Of a DNA stretch of 64,000 bases, positions 63,958-64,000 are shown piece after piece; the stretch's first letter is position 1, and each line of letters opens with the position of its first letter. Made by a program: the position numbers and the translations under genes. The notes beneath the pieces are model-generated. The model saw nothing but the letters and a program-made list of their open reading frames with translations, had not been told where the DNA came from and did no database searches. Source of the stretch: Pseudomonas sp. FP2196 (GTDB lineage: Bacteria > Pseudomonadota > Gammaproteobacteria > Pseudomonadales > Pseudomonadaceae); assembly GCF_030687715.1 (NCBI RefSeq), contig NZ_CP117445.1:2228501-2292500 (forward strand). The letters are read 5' to 3'.

Positions 63958-64000
63958 GAGCCCTCGACTGGATTTCCCTGACCGTGTGTTTCTGGATTCT
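63954..64000 (+). CDS. start of next gene in the oxidase locus (partial)
   Basis: An ATG overlapping the SCO stop codon (ATGA) opens a frame that runs to the window end: MRALDWISLTVCFWI. The hydrophobic N-terminus suggests a signal peptide or membrane anchor. Coupled translation implies it belongs to the same operon. Too short to name. Confidence 0.5.
   Translation, partial: MRALDWISLTVCFWI

Overview
The window looks like a chromosomal segment of a Pseudomonas, most likely from the P. fluorescens group. The evidence is a 64-residue CsrA homologue of RsmE type, a DUF1654 protein, the block thrS-infC-rpmI-rplT-pheS-pheT-ihfA-MerR-tRNA-Pro in its usual pseudomonad order, several REP/REPIN-like inverted repeats of Pseudomonas type, and uniform GC-rich codon use. 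No complete prophage, insertion sequence or CRISPR array was seen.

Layout. 1-5.6 kb: assorted housekeeping genes (DUF2214 membrane protein, RsmE, SPOR lipoprotein, siderophore-interacting reductase, endonuclease I, DUF1654) and a periplasmic glutaminase-asparaginase with a possible sigma-54 promoter and an AauR-like upstream site. 5.65-12.8 kb: a complete ribose operon, rbsB-A-C-R-K-D plus an exported nucleoside hydrolase, behind a sigma-70 promoter and a LacI-type palindrome. 12.8-14.8 kb: small proteins and a cold-shock gene. 15-22.5 kb: the translation operon. It carries three visible control features: a tRNA-Thr anticodon-arm look-alike before thrS, an AUU-type start on infC, and a strong intrinsic terminator just before pheS. 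22.55-25.8 kb: a decayed integrative element in tRNA-Pro(GGG), with a frameshifted tyrosine integrase, an Ntn-hydrolase-like phage gene, a lipoprotein, a HEPN-like protein and a broken copy of the tRNA 3' half at the far end.

26-36.6 kb: small exported proteins, an ABC exporter, an alpha/beta hydrolase, a quinone oxidoreductase, an MFS/LysR divergent pair, a pirin and a GlxA-type regulator. 36.6-42.4 kb: two convergent paralogous regulators with a winged helix and a STAND-type ATPase, then a flavodoxin-like gene and an AraC regulator that share a near-identical 20-bp upstream sequence. 42.5-48.4 kb: a same-strand run of MBL hydrolase, LysR, DoxX, ABM monooxygenase, amidohydrolase and YcaC-type hydrolase. 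48.4-52.7 kb: an MscS channel fused to a cyclic-nucleotide domain, an exported esterase with a divergent LysR, and a glycine-rich exported protein, with REP elements between them.

52.7-64 kb is the most interesting part. It has a stand-alone GspG-GspF pair of a type II secretion system, a divergent lytic transglycosylase, a 1936-residue multicopper oxidase of the manganese-oxidase type (MnxG/McoA/MofA class), a YVTN-type beta-propeller, an SCO copper chaperone and the start of a further gene. The transglycosylase and the oxidase each have a good sigma-54 (-24/-12) promoter about 60 nt before the predicted transcript's start codon, and GGGG-N5-CCCC dyads lie near both. I read this as an inducible metal-oxidation locus that carries part of its own secretion machinery.
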